This document shows, piece after piece, positions 1-10,545 of a stretch of DNA of 64,000 bases. The notes beneath the pieces are model-generated. The model made no database searches. It was not told where the DNA came from and was given only the letters and a program-made list of their open reading frames with translations. Every line of letters begins with the position of its first letter. Position 1 is the first letter of the stretch. Origin of the DNA: Wenjunlia vitaminophila DSM 41686 (GTDB lineage: Bacteria > Actinomycetota > Actinomycetes > Streptomycetales > Streptomycetaceae); NCBI RefSeq assembly GCF_000380165.1, contig NZ_KB904669.1, forward strand, positions 62,185 through 126,184. The letters are read 5' to 3'. The translations under genes and the position numbers were made by a program.

Positions 1-321
1 GTCCACGAGGTGCTGCAGCGCAGCGACGCCGACGAGTGCTGGGACCTGTTCCGGAAGTTCACCAAGCGCTTCGCGTTCCGCGGGGACGCCGGTCCGACGG
101 CGGTGCGCGAACTCCTCGACGCCTACGGGGGGAGCCGGATCGTCCACGGCCACAGCCCCATCCCCTACCTGCTCGGCGAGGTCGGCTCGGAGAACGGTGA
201 CGGCGAGGGCTCCACCCGTGTGGACGGCCCCCACGTGTACGCCGAGGACCTGGCGGTGGCCATGGACGGTGGCGTGACCATGGACGGGAGCCTCCTGGTC
301 GCCAGGTTGCCCCTGCGCTGA
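1..321 (+). CDS. Metallophosphoesterase, C-terminal fragment (5' truncated)
   Basis: The reading frame is open from the first base and stops at 321, so only the last 106 residues are visible. The segment R-I-V-H-G-H-S-P-I is the GHxP/GHxH-type metal-binding motif of calcineurin-like phosphoesterases, where the histidine binds the second active-site metal. A short acidic linker and a beta-rich tail follow. The substrate cannot be told from this part. The next gene begins 99 nt downstream on the same strand, so a shared transcript is possible but not shown. Confidence 0.6.
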   Translation, partial: VHEVLQRSDADECWDLFRKFTKRFAFRGDAGPTAVRELLDAYGGSRIVHGHSPIPYLLGEVGSENGDGEGSTRVDGPHVYAEDLAVAMDGGVTMDGSLLVARLPLR

Positions 322-420
322 CCACCCCGGGTGGGCTGCCTGCCGCCCCGGGCGCGGGGGGGTGTCGGTGCGGCCCGCTACGGTCAGTGGGATCCCGAAC
401 CGGGCCCCTGAGCCAGATGG

Positions 421-1482
421 GTGTCAACCGCCATGGCCCCGACCGACAGCACTCCCCCGACCGACGTCCCGCTGGGGACGGTCGTCCGCCGCCTCTTCGT
501 GGAGCACAGCTACCACGTGCTGCCCCACGGCCCCGAGCTGGACATCGAAGCGCTGATCGACACCTACCCCGACGGGAACCGCCTGGTGGCGGCCGCCCCC
601 GACGGCACCTCCCTCACCGTGGCTCCCGGCACCGAGTGGGGCGAGATCGAGGTCACCGTCAGCGTCCACGAGCGGGAGCCGGCCCCGGACCTCGGCCCCT
701 GGGAAGAAGTGGAGGAGGTCAGCCTCCTGATACCCCCGCCCGCCGGCGCCCTGGAACTGCTGCCCATCGGGCAGATGGACTCCGACAGCGTGATCAGTCC
801 CGAGCTGCCGGCGGCCACCGCGCCGACGTGGTGGCGGCTGCGCGTGCACGCCGCGGGTCGCGACGCCGCCCACGGCATGTGGTGCGTCTTCTTCCCGCAC
901 TCCCGCGAACCGGTCGTGGAACGCCACCTGCACACGGCGTGGCCAGCTCCCCGCTCCGCCGCGGAGGTCCTGAAGGAGTCCCACCTGACCACCCTCCTGC
1001 ACCACGGGCGCACGACCGGCGCCACCGACGAGGAGCTGCACGACCGGTGGTGGGACGGCACCGCTCGCGCCGCCCTGGTCGCACTCGCCGGGCGGCCCCC
1101 GATCGAGGAGCTGATGCCGGCCGAGGGGTCACGGCCCGAAGACGTCCGCGTGTTCTGCGTCGAGCACGACGACCTGCGGCGACTCCGGGGCGGCGGCACG
1201 GTGCGGGTCCCCGTGCCCGCCGACGCCTGGCGGAGCCACCTCCAGGTCGGCGACCGCTACGACCTGGTGTGCGGCTCCGGGGACCCGTGCCAACGGGAGG
1301 TCGCGGCGACCGTGACGGGGACGGTCACCTACCCCACGGCCGAGCGGTTGCTCTCCGCCGAGGACGAGGAGTCACTGGTCCACCGCCTCCCCGATCCGGG
1401 GCTGCGCTCCCTGCTGTGGGAGGCGTACGAACGCGGTCACCACGGCATCACCGTGGTGTCCTTCTCCGCCGGGCGGCGCTGA
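421..1482 (+). CDS. Unrecognised acidic soluble protein
   Basis: A 353-aa protein starts with GTG at 421; an in-frame ATG at 433 is an alternative start. Codon use is typical of high-GC actinobacterial genes, and no other frame competes. It has no signal peptide or membrane segment and is rich in Asp/Glu. Trp-containing stretches lie around residues 135-145 and 210-215. I do not recognise a family. The length and the lack of low-complexity sequence make it likely to be a real cytoplasmic protein. Confidence 0.6.
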   Translation: MSTAMAPTDSTPPTDVPLGTVVRRLFVEHSYHVLPHGPELDIEALIDTYPDGNRLVAAAPDGTSLTVAPGTEWGEIEVTVSVHEREPAPDLGPWEEVEEVSLLIPPPAGALELLPIGQMDSDSVISPELPAATAPTWWRLRVHAAGRDAAHGMWCVFFPHSREPVVERHLHTAWPAPRSAAEVLKESHLTTLLHHGRTTGATDEELHDRWWDGTARAALVALAGRPPIEELMPAEGSRPEDVRVFCVEHDDLRRLRGGGTVRVPVPADAWRSHLQVGDRYDLVCGSGDPCQREVAATVTGTVTYPTAERLLSAEDEESLVHRLPDPGLRSLLWEAYERGHHGITVVSFSAGRR

Positions 1483-1697
1483 CGCAGGGAGTTCGACACC
1501 GTTCGTCCCATCACTGAGGGGCACCGCACACCCTAATTTCCCCAACACTCTGTCAGCGCGTCACCTCTCGGCTTTACCATCGAGGCACTGTTACGGCTAC
1601 CCATGTCCAATCCGCCCGCCGAGCCGTCCCAACCGGGCTCGCAGAGCCGCCCCGCACCGGAGCGAAGGCCCGGAGAACGGAGCATCGGGGGAGGCAT

Positions 1698-2639
1698 ATG
1701 AACAGCGCTCCGCACCTGCTGAGTGAAGACCGACCGGAGTTCGAACGGGTTCTTGACGAGGCCCTGCGCGACGAGGACATCAGGGTCGCGCTGGCCGAGG
1801 CCGCCCCGGGGCTGGGCTCCGACCACCTGCGCGGCCTGGCCGTCAACGCCACCGCCACCATCACCGCGTGCGCGGTGACCGAGTACGAGCACTACCTGAA
1901 GATCCGCACCCAGGCCCGGGAGCTCGCCTCCGGCCGGCGACGGGGCCGCCCCGCGACGTCCACCGGGGGCGCGGAGGACCAACGGGCCACGGACGGATCG
2001 TCCGTCCGACGGCTGAGCGGCGCCGTGGACGGGACCGCCGGGGCCGGCGTGGTCGCCGCGGTGGCTGTTCTGACCCCGATCCTCGCGGGCACCTCCGCCC
2101 TGATCCTCCTGGCCAGCGGCTACCTGCTGAAGCTGGCCGATCCCGACCCGGCGGTGGCCGCGCCGCTGCGCTTCGCCGGGTGGCTGTTCGCGGCGATCGC
2201 CGCCACCGGGACGCTGATCGGCATGATCGGGGTGATGTTCACCGCGCTGCGCAACCCCGCGGCGGACACCGCCACCCTCCACGCGGACCGTTCCCCCGAG
2301 GTGGTCGCGGCCCGCGAGTCCTGGCGCCGCGCCCTGCTCGAGCGGGGGGTACGACCGTTCCTGCTCCAGGCGCTGACCACCGGGGATATAGGGCACCCGG
2401 CAGCGGCCGAGCCCACACCGGCGCGCCAGGCCTCCGGCGGGGAGGTCCGCCGCACGCCGTCCCTGGGCTACTCGGCACCGGGATTCACCAGCCCGAACCC
2501 GGACGAACCAGGCGCCCACCGGAGCCCACCGGACTACGCCAGCCCGAGGTACACCAGTCCCAGGTACTCGGGGCCCTCGTACTCCGGCCCCGACTTCGAC
2601 ACGGGTGCGGGCGACGGCCCCGACCCGGGCCACGGCTGA
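1698..2639 (+). CDS. Two-pass membrane protein with Ser/Pro/Tyr-rich tail
   Basis: A 313-aa protein starts with ATG directly after a GGGGGAGG ribosome binding site. The N-terminal ~100 residues are soluble and helical. Two hydrophobic segments follow, at about 112-138 and 153-178, and then a cytoplasmic-type region. The last ~60 residues are low complexity, with repeated Y-x-S-P/G-P units. Similar two-pass proteins with disordered tails are common, uncharacterised products in Streptomyces. A membrane location is well supported by the sequence; the function is unknown. Confidence 0.65.
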   Translation: MNSAPHLLSEDRPEFERVLDEALRDEDIRVALAEAAPGLGSDHLRGLAVNATATITACAVTEYEHYLKIRTQARELASGRRRGRPATSTGGAEDQRATDGSSVRRLSGAVDGTAGAGVVAAVAVLTPILAGTSALILLASGYLLKLADPDPAVAAPLRFAGWLFAAIAATGTLIGMIGVMFTALRNPAADTATLHADRSPEVVAARESWRRALLERGVRPFLLQALTTGDIGHPAAAEPTPARQASGGEVRRTPSLGYSAPGFTSPNPDEPGAHRSPPDYASPRYTSPRYSGPSYSGPDFDTGAGDGPDPGHG

Positions 2640-2746
2640 GCCTCCGCGTCCTGGCCGCGCCACCGAGCGAACCGTACCGGGCGGGGCTAGGGTGTGCCCG
2701 GGGGACGTGTGCGCCGTCCGCCCCCGCCGCGCCAACGGCCTCTCGC

Positions 2747-2771
2747 GGCCGGGAGCGGACGGCTCCCGGCC
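2747..2771. terminator. Hairpin between convergent genes
   Basis: Perfect 10-bp arms (GGCCGGGAGC and GCTCCCGGCC) flank a 5-nt loop. It sits between the membrane protein ending at 2639 and the holin-like gene ending at 2840, so it could terminate both. No T tract is visible, as is usual in high-GC actinobacteria. Confidence 0.5.
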
Positions 2772-2839
2772 CGGCCCGGGCCACACAGCGGGCCCCCGCC
2801 GCCGGGCGGAACGCTCCCGTGGCGCTGGGCGGCCGCACC

Positions 2840-3232
2840 TCAGCGCACCCGGCGGTCCGCGCGGTCCGGGACGGCCACGTTCAGCCCCCAGGACACCACG
2901 CTGATGATCAGCGCCCCCAGGAGCGCGGCCCAGAAGCCGTCCACCTCGAACCCCAGGTCGAGCGCGCTGGAGACCCACGAGGTGAGCCAGAGCATCAACG
3001 CGTTCACCACGAAGGTGATCAGTCCCAGGGTGAGCACGAACAGCGGCAGCGCCATCAGCTTGACCACCGGTTTGACCAGCACGTTGATGACGCCGAAGAC
3101 CAGCGCCACCACCAGCAGCGTGCCCGCGTCCTCCCACCAGTGTTCCTCGGTCAGGGTGATGCCGGTGACGACCCAGGTCGCCACTCCGATCGCGACGGCA
3201 TTGACCAACGTCTTGACGATGATGTTCCTCAT
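2840..3232 (-). CDS. Phage holin family (4_2-type) membrane protein
   Basis: A 130-aa protein starts at the ATG at 3232 (M-R-N-I-I-V-K). Four hydrophobic helices cover nearly the whole chain, and a V-I-N-V-L-V-K-P-V-V-K motif lies between helices 2 and 3, as in the holin 4_2 / YvlD-like family. Despite the name, chromosomal members are not linked to phage; in Gram-positive bacteria they are envelope-associated proteins of unknown activity. The frame extends upstream, but the family alignment and the hydrophobic start favour 3232. It is divergent from the cupin gene. Confidence 0.8.
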   Translation of the reverse strand: MRNIIVKTLVNAVAIGVATWVVTGITLTEEHWWEDAGTLLVVALVFGVINVLVKPVVKLMALPLFVLTLGLITFVVNALMLWLTSWVSSALDLGFEVDGFWAALLGALIISVVSWGLNVAVPDRADRRVR

Positions 3233-3385
3233 GCCCGAAATGCTGACAGGGCAGGCGGTGGCCCGTCGATCGGCCGGGCAGGGTTGAATGGCGCCTGGCA
3301 CCCACGGTGGTCCCGTCCGGACCGCCGGGCGGGCCCGGCCGGGGCGAGGGAACGGCCGGCGAGGACAACGGGGAGGCGGCAGGCG

Positions 3386-3703
3386 ATGAAGGTGTTCCGG
3401 TTGGACGACCTGGAGGCGGAGCGGTCCGCCAACCAGGGGGCGTACCTGCGTTTCCTCACCGAGCGGAACATGTCCGCCGGGCTCTACGCCCTGTCCCCCG
3501 GCGATCAGGACACCCAGCAGCCCCACGCCCAGGACGAGGTGTACCTGGTGATGAGCGGACGCGCCTCGATCACCGTGGGCACCGAGACCACGCATGTCGC
3601 CCGCGGCACCGTGGTCTACGTGCCGGCCGGTGTGCCGCACCGCTTCCACCACATCACCGAGGAGCTGCGGGTCATGGTCGTCTTCTCCCCGCCCGAGGCC
3701 TAG
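3386..3703 (+). CDS. Small cupin-domain protein
   Basis: A 105-aa single-domain cupin. Metal-binding residues are visible as Q-P-H-A-Q-D-E-V-Y-L-V in motif 1 and P-A-G-V-P-H-R-F in motif 2, giving the usual His/Gln/Glu...His set. The ATG at 3386 follows a purine-rich GGGGAGGCGG stretch. Such stand-alone cupins bind a divalent metal and may act as isomerases, dioxygenases or sensors. The substrate cannot be assigned here. tenA begins 88 nt downstream on the same strand. Confidence 0.75.
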   Translation: MKVFRLDDLEAERSANQGAYLRFLTERNMSAGLYALSPGDQDTQQPHAQDEVYLVMSGRASITVGTETTHVARGTVVYVPAGVPHRFHHITEELRVMVVFSPPEA

Positions 3704-3791
3704 GCGGACTCCGCTGACCCGGCGCCCCGCGCACCACCCGTCACCCTTCGACGCCCATGCACCACCGACACCACCTCCCAGGGGAGCACCC

Positions 3792-4466
3792 GTGGCACCA
3801 ACGAGTGAGCAGCCGCTGACCGAGCAGTTGTGGCGGAGCGCCGCACCCGTCTACGACTCGATCCTGGCCCACCCGTTCCTCGGGAAGCTGACCGACGGCA
3901 CCCTCCCCCGGGAGTCCTTCCGGCACTTCGTCGTCCAGGACTCCCACTACCTGCGGGACTACTCCAGGGCCCTGGCCCTGTGCGCGGCCAAGGCGCCGAC
4001 CGACGACGAGGTGAGGACGTTCGCCGAGGACGCGGTGGGGGCCATCGCCGCCGAGCAGGAGATGCACCGGGGGTTCATGGACGACCTGGGTCCGGTCCGC
4101 CCGGACGACGCCGAGGTGCTGCCGACCACGCAGGCGTACACCAGCTACCTGCTGGCCACCGCCTACTCGGGCTCCTACGCCGAGGCGGTCGCCGCGGTGC
4201 TGCCCTGCTACTGGATCTACGCCAGGGTCGGCGCCGAACTGCTGACCAGGTCCTCCCCCGACCCGCTGTACACCCGGTGGATCGCGGCCTACGGCGACGA
4301 GGCGTTCCAGTCGGTGGTGCGCAGGGTGCTGACGCTGACCGACCGTCTCGGCACGGGTCTCTCCACCGCTGAGCGGGACCGGGCGGTGCGGTGCTTCACC
4401 ACCACCGCTCGTTACGAGTGGATGTTCTGGGACGCCGCCTGGCGCCAGGAACGCTGGCCCGTCTGA
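3792..4466 (+). CDS. tenA: TenA family aminopyrimidine aminohydrolase (thiaminase II type)
   Basis: A 224-aa protein, the normal TenA length. The GTG start at 3792 is preceded by GGGGAG with 6-nt spacing. TenA is an all-helical enzyme that hydrolyses aminopyrimidine breakdown products of thiamin to the HMP pyrimidine for salvage. Visible signatures are F-x-x-F-V-V-Q-D-x-x-Y-L near residue 40, the likely catalytic Cys139 in C-Y-W-I-Y-A, and the C-terminal Y-E-W-M-F-W-D segment with the conserved Glu. Clustering with thiC about 3.3 kb away supports a thiamin role. No TPP riboswitch is seen in front of it. Confidence 0.88.
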   Translation: MAPTSEQPLTEQLWRSAAPVYDSILAHPFLGKLTDGTLPRESFRHFVVQDSHYLRDYSRALALCAAKAPTDDEVRTFAEDAVGAIAAEQEMHRGFMDDLGPVRPDDAEVLPTTQAYTSYLLATAYSGSYAEAVAAVLPCYWIYARVGAELLTRSSPDPLYTRWIAAYGDEAFQSVVRRVLTLTDRLGTGLSTAERDRAVRCFTTTARYEWMFWDAAWRQERWPV

Positions 4467-4655
4467 GCTGGAACGTTCCTCCGGTCACCCCGGACGCCCC
4501 CGCGCCGAGCACCCGCGGCGCCCGGCCCCCACCGGCCCCCGCGGAGTCCGTCTTCCCGTAGGGGGCGAATCCGGGGTGCATGGGGTCCGCCAGCCCTTCG
4601 CTGCCAGCGGCGACGGTCGTAAGCTCGTCAGCAGGAGACGAGGAAGGCCGACGAG

Positions 4656-4850
4656 ATGAAGAAACTGTTCGCGCGACTCCCCGCGTGGGTACGCTGGGCG
4701 CTGATCCCGGCGCTGGCCCTCCTGCTGTTCGGGTCGGTGCTGATGAGTGTGATCAGCTTGATCGTCGGCCTGCTGTTCAAGCTGTTGCTGCTGGTGGCGC
4801 TGGTCGCCGCGGTGCTGTTCGCCGTGAAGAAGTTCACCTCCAGGACATAG
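4656..4850 (+). CDS. DUF5326 family small membrane protein
   Basis: A 64-aa protein behind a GAGGAAGG site. It has a basic N-terminus (M-K-K-L-F-A-R-L-P), an amphipathic W-V-R-W segment, two closely spaced hydrophobic helices and a basic tail K-K-F-T-S. This is the layout of DUF5326, a short membrane protein widespread in Streptomyces. Its function is unknown. The cysteine-synthase-like gene starts 14 nt after its stop, so the two are probably co-transcribed. Confidence 0.75.
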   Translation: MKKLFARLPAWVRWALIPALALLLFGSVLMSVISLIVGLLFKLLLLVALVAAVLFAVKKFTSRT

Positions 4851-4864
4851 GCGGTCCCGACACA

Positions 4865-5935
4865 GTGCGGAGATGGAGCGCGGAGGCACTGGACTACCTG
4901 GACCTCGAAGCGCGGGCGGTCCCGCGGGTGCCCCTGCACCGGGTGCCGCTGCCGCCGCAGTGGGACATCGCCCTGCACGTCCACGACGAGTCGGCCCAAC
5001 CCACCGGCAGCGTCAACCACCGGCTGATCCGCGGCCATTTCCGGGAGGCCGTGGAGAGCGGCCGGATCAACGAGGACACCACCGTCGTCACCGCCACGGG
5101 CAGCACGGCCGCCGTGGCCGCCGCCTACTTCGCCCGGCTGCTGGACCTGCCGTTCATCGCCGTGGTGCCGGAGAGGACCTCCGCCGAACGGATAGCCGAA
5201 ATCGAGACGCACGGCGGCAAGTGCGTCCGGTGGGGCCCGGCGGTCACGCTCCAGGACGAGGGCCGCAGGATCGCCGCCGAGAACGACGGCCACTTCCTCG
5301 ACCACTTCGTCGGTACCGACCTGGCGCTCGCCCACGAGGCGGACACCCTCGCCTCCGACCTGTTCGCCAACCTCGCCGAGACCGACCACCCCGTCCCCGA
5401 CTGGATCGTGGTCGGGGCCAGCACCGGGGCGACCTCCTCGGTGCTCGGCCGCCACCTGCGGCACCAGGGCTACCCCACCAAGCTCGCCGTGGTCGATTCG
5501 GAGAACTCCGCCTACTTCCCCGGCTGGATCAGCGGCGCCGCCGACTACACCACCGGAACGGCCACGCGCATCGACGGAGTGGGCCGCCCCCGGGTGGAGC
5601 CTGGTTTCCACTTCCGTCTCGTTGACCTGCTGATACCCGTTCCGGACGCGGCGAGCATCGCCGCCATGCGGCACCTGCGGGCCTGCACGGGACTGGAGTC
5701 CGGCCCGTCCACGGGCACCCACCTGTGGGGCGTGTGGGAGCTGGTCTCCGTCATGCGTCGGGACGGCCTCACCGGCAGCGTCGCCACCGTCCTCGCGGAC
5801 GGCGCCGAGCACCACCGGCACACCTACTGGAACGACGCCTGGGTCACCCGGCAGGGCTGGCACCCGGACCCGTACCTCGCCACCATCGAGGGGTTCCTCG
5901 CCAGCGGCGAGTGGGTGCCCCCCGACGGCCGCTGA
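4865..5935 (+). CDS. Cysteine-synthase-like fold II PLP protein lacking the Schiff-base lysine
   Basis: A 356-aa protein. GTG at 4865 is chosen because it lies just after the preceding gene with AGGCGG upstream and gives an N-terminus matching the family. The fold follows the cysteine synthase/cystathionine beta-synthase pattern: a T-A-T-G-S-T-A-A-V-A-A-A loop and a G-A-S-T-G-A-T-S-S-V phosphate-binding loop. In this family the PLP lysine sits in P-x-G-S-x-K-x-R. Here the motif reads P-T-G-S-V-N-H-R, with Asn encoded at 5015-5017. It is therefore either a non-PLP pseudo-enzyme or one with an altered mechanism. Relatives in actinobacteria are usually annotated as cysteine synthase or desulfhydrase. 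Confidence 0.75.
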   Translation: MRRWSAEALDYLDLEARAVPRVPLHRVPLPPQWDIALHVHDESAQPTGSVNHRLIRGHFREAVESGRINEDTTVVTATGSTAAVAAAYFARLLDLPFIAVVPERTSAERIAEIETHGGKCVRWGPAVTLQDEGRRIAAENDGHFLDHFVGTDLALAHEADTLASDLFANLAETDHPVPDWIVVGASTGATSSVLGRHLRHQGYPTKLAVVDSENSAYFPGWISGAADYTTGTATRIDGVGRPRVEPGFHFRLVDLLIPVPDAASIAAMRHLRACTGLESGPSTGTHLWGVWELVSVMRRDGLTGSVATVLADGAEHHRHTYWNDAWVTRQGWHPDPYLATIEGFLASGEWVPPDGR

Positions 5936-5987
5936 GCCGGCACCCGTCCGGCGACCGAGCCCCGGACCGGCCCCGCTCACAAGGCGT

Positions 5988-7532
5988 TCACCGCCGCCGT
6001 CGCCGTCCCCCGCCCCGCCTCCGCGCGCCCCGACCGGCGCCCACCCCGGCCACCCCGGCCAGCTCGGCCCGCTCGGCCCGCTCGCCCCCGGCCGGAGGGT
6101 CAGCCGACGCGATCAGCGCGGCCAACGCCGTGGTCACCGGCACGGAGGCGACCAGGCCGATGCTGCCCACCAGGGTGCGGACGATCTCCTCCGCCACCAG
6201 TTCGCTGGTCGCCACCGTGGCCACGTCGCTGCGCGCGACCGAGAAGAGCAACAGCATCGGCAGGGCCGCCCCCGCGTAGGCGAGCACCAGCGTGTTCACG
6301 GTGGACGCGATGTGGTCCCGGCCGATCCGCAGCCCCGCCCGGTACAGCGCGGAGGCGGTCAACGCCGGGTTGGCCGCCTTCAGTTCCCACACCGCGGAGG
6401 TCTGGGTGACGGTGACGTCGTCCAGCACCCCGAGCGAACCGATGATGACGCTGGCCAGCAGGAGCCCCTGGATCTCGATGCCCGGGTAGAGGGCGTGTAC
6501 CAGACCGGTCTCGTCGGAGGTGTTGCCGGTCAGCGCCGCCCATTCGACGAACAGCGACCCCAGCAGCCCGATCAGGAGCAGCGAGACCAGCGTTCCCAGC
6601 ACCGCGACGGACGTCCGCGCGGACAGGCCGTGGCACAGGTACAACGCGGCCAGCATGATGGCGCCACCACCGACCACGGCCACCAGCAGCGGATTGGAAC
6701 CCTGGAGGATGGCCGGCAGGATGAACTGGGAGAGCACCCCGAAACTGATCACCAGGGCGATCAGCGCGGTCAGCCCCCTCAGCCGCCCCACCGCGACCAC
6801 CACCAGCGCGAACACCACGGCGAGCACCAGGACCGGAACCCCCCGCTGCACGTCGATGACGGAGTACCGCAACTCCGGTGGCGCCTGCGGGGCGTAGGCC
6901 ACCACCACCCCCTGCCCGTCGTGGTACTGGCGCGACTGGTCGGGCCTGACCACCTCGGTGAAGGTGGTCCCGCCGTCCTTGCCGCTGGTGACCTCGAACG
7001 TCACCAGCCGGCACCGGTCCGCGGCCTGCTCCCCACTGCCCGCGCCACCAGTTCCGGGAGCCGGCTGCTCCCTCGGTTCCCCCTGGCCCGGCGCGGCGTC
7101 CACGGCCGCGCAGGACCGGCCCTCGATCGAGACCACCTTCGCCCGCTCGGTGTGCTGGTCGAATCCCAGCCCCGTGTGCTCGTGCGGCGGCACCCCACCG
7201 GGCCACAGCACCACCAGGCCGGCCAGCACCGCCACCCCGAACGGGATCAGCACGGCCGCGATCACCTTCCGCAGACGCCCGGACACGGGCTCCGCCGGCC
7301 CGTGGGCGTGGGCGTGACCGTGCTGCGCGTGCTGCCCGTGGCCAGGCACGGGCTCGTGGCCGGGCCGCCCGTGACCGTGATCCGGTTGCCGGTGACCGTC
7401 GTGATCAGCAGGCCCGGGGCCCGGTGGTCGGCCCGGGTGCCCGGCCCCGTGGCCCTGCGCGGGGACACCCGGCTCCCACCCTCCCCCCGGCATCGTTCCG
7501 CCGCGCCGTTCCTCGTCACCCGGCTGCCGCAC
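5988..7532 (-). CDS. YibE/F family membrane protein
   Basis: A 514-aa protein with a GTG start at 7532 after GAGGAG. The N-terminal ~70 residues are Gly/His/Pro-rich, with repeated G-H-x-H units that could bind metal. TM1 (about 83-103) is followed by an extracytoplasmic beta domain (about 105-225) and then seven or more membrane helices. The motifs L-L-A-S-V-I-I-G-S-L-G-V-L-D-D-V-T-V-T-Q and A-S-T-V-N-T-L-V-L-A-Y are the hallmark of YibE/F-like proteins. These are polytopic proteins whose transport function has not been established. The tail is Arg/Gly-rich. It is divergent from thiC. Confidence 0.85.
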   Translation of the reverse strand: MRQPGDEERRGGTMPGGGWEPGVPAQGHGAGHPGRPPGPGPADHDGHRQPDHGHGRPGHEPVPGHGQHAQHGHAHAHGPAEPVSGRLRKVIAAVLIPFGVAVLAGLVVLWPGGVPPHEHTGLGFDQHTERAKVVSIEGRSCAAVDAAPGQGEPREQPAPGTGGAGSGEQAADRCRLVTFEVTSGKDGGTTFTEVVRPDQSRQYHDGQGVVVAYAPQAPPELRYSVIDVQRGVPVLVLAVVFALVVVAVGRLRGLTALIALVISFGVLSQFILPAILQGSNPLLVAVVGGGAIMLAALYLCHGLSARTSVAVLGTLVSLLLIGLLGSLFVEWAALTGNTSDETGLVHALYPGIEIQGLLLASVIIGSLGVLDDVTVTQTSAVWELKAANPALTASALYRAGLRIGRDHIASTVNTLVLAYAGAALPMLLLFSVARSDVATVATSELVAEEIVRTLVGSIGLVASVPVTTALAALIASADPPAGGERAERAELAGVAGVGAGRGARRRGGGRRRRR

Positions 7533-7627
7533 GTGGTGGCTCCTCTCCGCGTCCGGCTCCGATCATCTCCGCTACCGCGCGCTGGCGCGGACACCGACCG
7601 ACCCGTTAGCGTGAACGCGTCTTCGCA

Positions 7628-9536
<1,909 letters not shown>

Positions 9537-9542
9537 CCTGCC

Positions 9543-9593
9543 TCCCCGCGGGAACGGTGGAGTCCGAGCGGGGCTCCACCGTTCCCGCGGGGA
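9543..9593. terminator. Perfect 20-bp hairpin, bidirectional terminator
   Basis: Two perfectly complementary 20-nt arms (9543-9562 and 9574-9593) flank an 11-nt loop. The hairpin lies 7 nt after the thiC stop and 13 nt before the end of the opposing nucleotidyltransferase gene, so it can serve both convergent transcripts. Confidence 0.85.
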
Positions 9594-9605
9594 CACCGGC
9601 GCGCC

Positions 9606-10370
9606 TCACCCCGGCAGCAGCCGGCCGATCTCGGTGAGCACCGCGTCCACGTGGGGACGGACCCGCGCCTTCAGCTCCCGGCTCCAGTTCTCCTGGGAGT
9701 AGGGCGTGGTGAGGTAGAGCTCCCTGGCGTGTTCCAGGACGGGGCGCTGTTCCGGGGGGAGCCGGGCGAGTGCCCAGTCAGCGGCGGCGTCCTTCGGCCT
9801 GATCTCGCCGGTGGCGAGCGTGGTCCAGACGCGCGCCAGGGTCAGCACGACGTTGCGGGTGTCGCACTCCAGGTCGTCGAGCAGGCCCGGAACGCCCGAC
9901 ACACTGGCCCGGACCAGGTCGGCGTGGGGAACGCGGTCCAGGACCCGCGCCGGTGGCGGGCCGCTGAGGGCGTGGTCACCGGACAGCACCATCGTGACCA
10001 GCAGGGCGAGGTCCGGCGTGGGCTCCGGCTGAGGGGGGCCACCCACCAGGAACTCGTGACGGAGCCACTCGCCGTAGAGGAAGTCGGCGGTCGGTGGGAA
10101 CCGCCACGGCCGGACCTCGGACTGGACGACCACGGTGAGCTCCACCGGGCGGAGCCCGTCCGGCGAACCGGACCCCGAGACCTCCAACAGCCCATCGAGG
10201 AGCGCCCGCCGTTCCCGGTCGTTCATGCTCCGCCGCGAGACGACGAGGACATCCACGTCACTGGCGGGTTTCAGGCCGCCGAGCACGCCGGACCCGTGGA
10301 GGTACGTCCCGATGGCCTCCGGCCCCAGGACACGGCCGACCAGGCCCGCGACCTCCTCGACCTGGTGCAT
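9606..10370 (-). CDS. AadA-like (ANT(3'')-type) nucleotidyltransferase
   Basis: A 254-aa protein, close to the ~260 aa of AadA aminoglycoside adenylyltransferases. The nucleotidyltransferase active site G-S-G-V-L-G-G-L-K-P-A-S-D-V-D-V-L-V is intact, with the GS and D-x-D metal ligands. F-L-Y-G-E-W-L-R and the C-terminal helical domain with K-D-A-A-A-D-W-A also match AadA. AadA enzymes AMPylate streptomycin and spectinomycin; chromosomal actinobacterial homologs are mostly untested. The start is the ATG at 10370 (M-H-Q-V-E-E-V). It is a stand-alone gene. Confidence 0.8.
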   Translation of the reverse strand: MHQVEEVAGLVGRVLGPEAIGTYLHGSGVLGGLKPASDVDVLVVSRRSMNDRERRALLDGLLEVSGSGSPDGLRPVELTVVVQSEVRPWRFPPTADFLYGEWLRHEFLVGGPPQPEPTPDLALLVTMVLSGDHALSGPPPARVLDRVPHADLVRASVSGVPGLLDDLECDTRNVVLTLARVWTTLATGEIRPKDAAADWALARLPPEQRPVLEHARELYLTTPYSQENWSRELKARVRPHVDAVLTEIGRLLPG

Positions 10371-10508
10371 CGCGCCAGTATGGCGGTCGGCACAGGCCAC
10401 CGCACGTGCGTTTGCGGGACGGCGGGTGTTCCGGAGAAGGGCGCCGCCCCTCCACCGCGTGCCCTCCGCGGGCAACAGCAGGTCGAACGCCCCGGCTGAG
10501 CTGCGCTC

Positions 10509-10545
10509 TTGACCTCAACCTTGGTTGAGGTACAACACTTGGCGC
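10509..10545 (+). promoter_or_regulatory. SoxR/MerR-type operator-promoter, probably leaderless
   Basis: A near-perfect inverted repeat ACCTCAACC-TT-GGTTGAGGT (10512-10531) lies between a -35-like TTGACC (10509-10514) and a -10-like AACACT (10534-10539). The spacer is 19 bp, the over-long spacing typical of MerR-family promoters, and the layout parallels the SoxR site (CCTCAAG...CTTGAGG). A start site 7 nt after the -10 falls on the ATG at 10546. No MerR gene lies next to it, so regulation would be in trans. Confidence 0.65.

Noticed and set aside
1533-3368. 611-aa open frames on both strands around 1.5-3.7 kb
   Set aside because: They are Arg/Gly/Pro-rich, overlap the better-supported membrane, holin-like and cupin genes and have no recognisable domains.
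3704-3791. Second TPP riboswitch in front of tenA
   Set aside because: No CTGAGA or GAACCTG-type core is present in the 88-nt gap.
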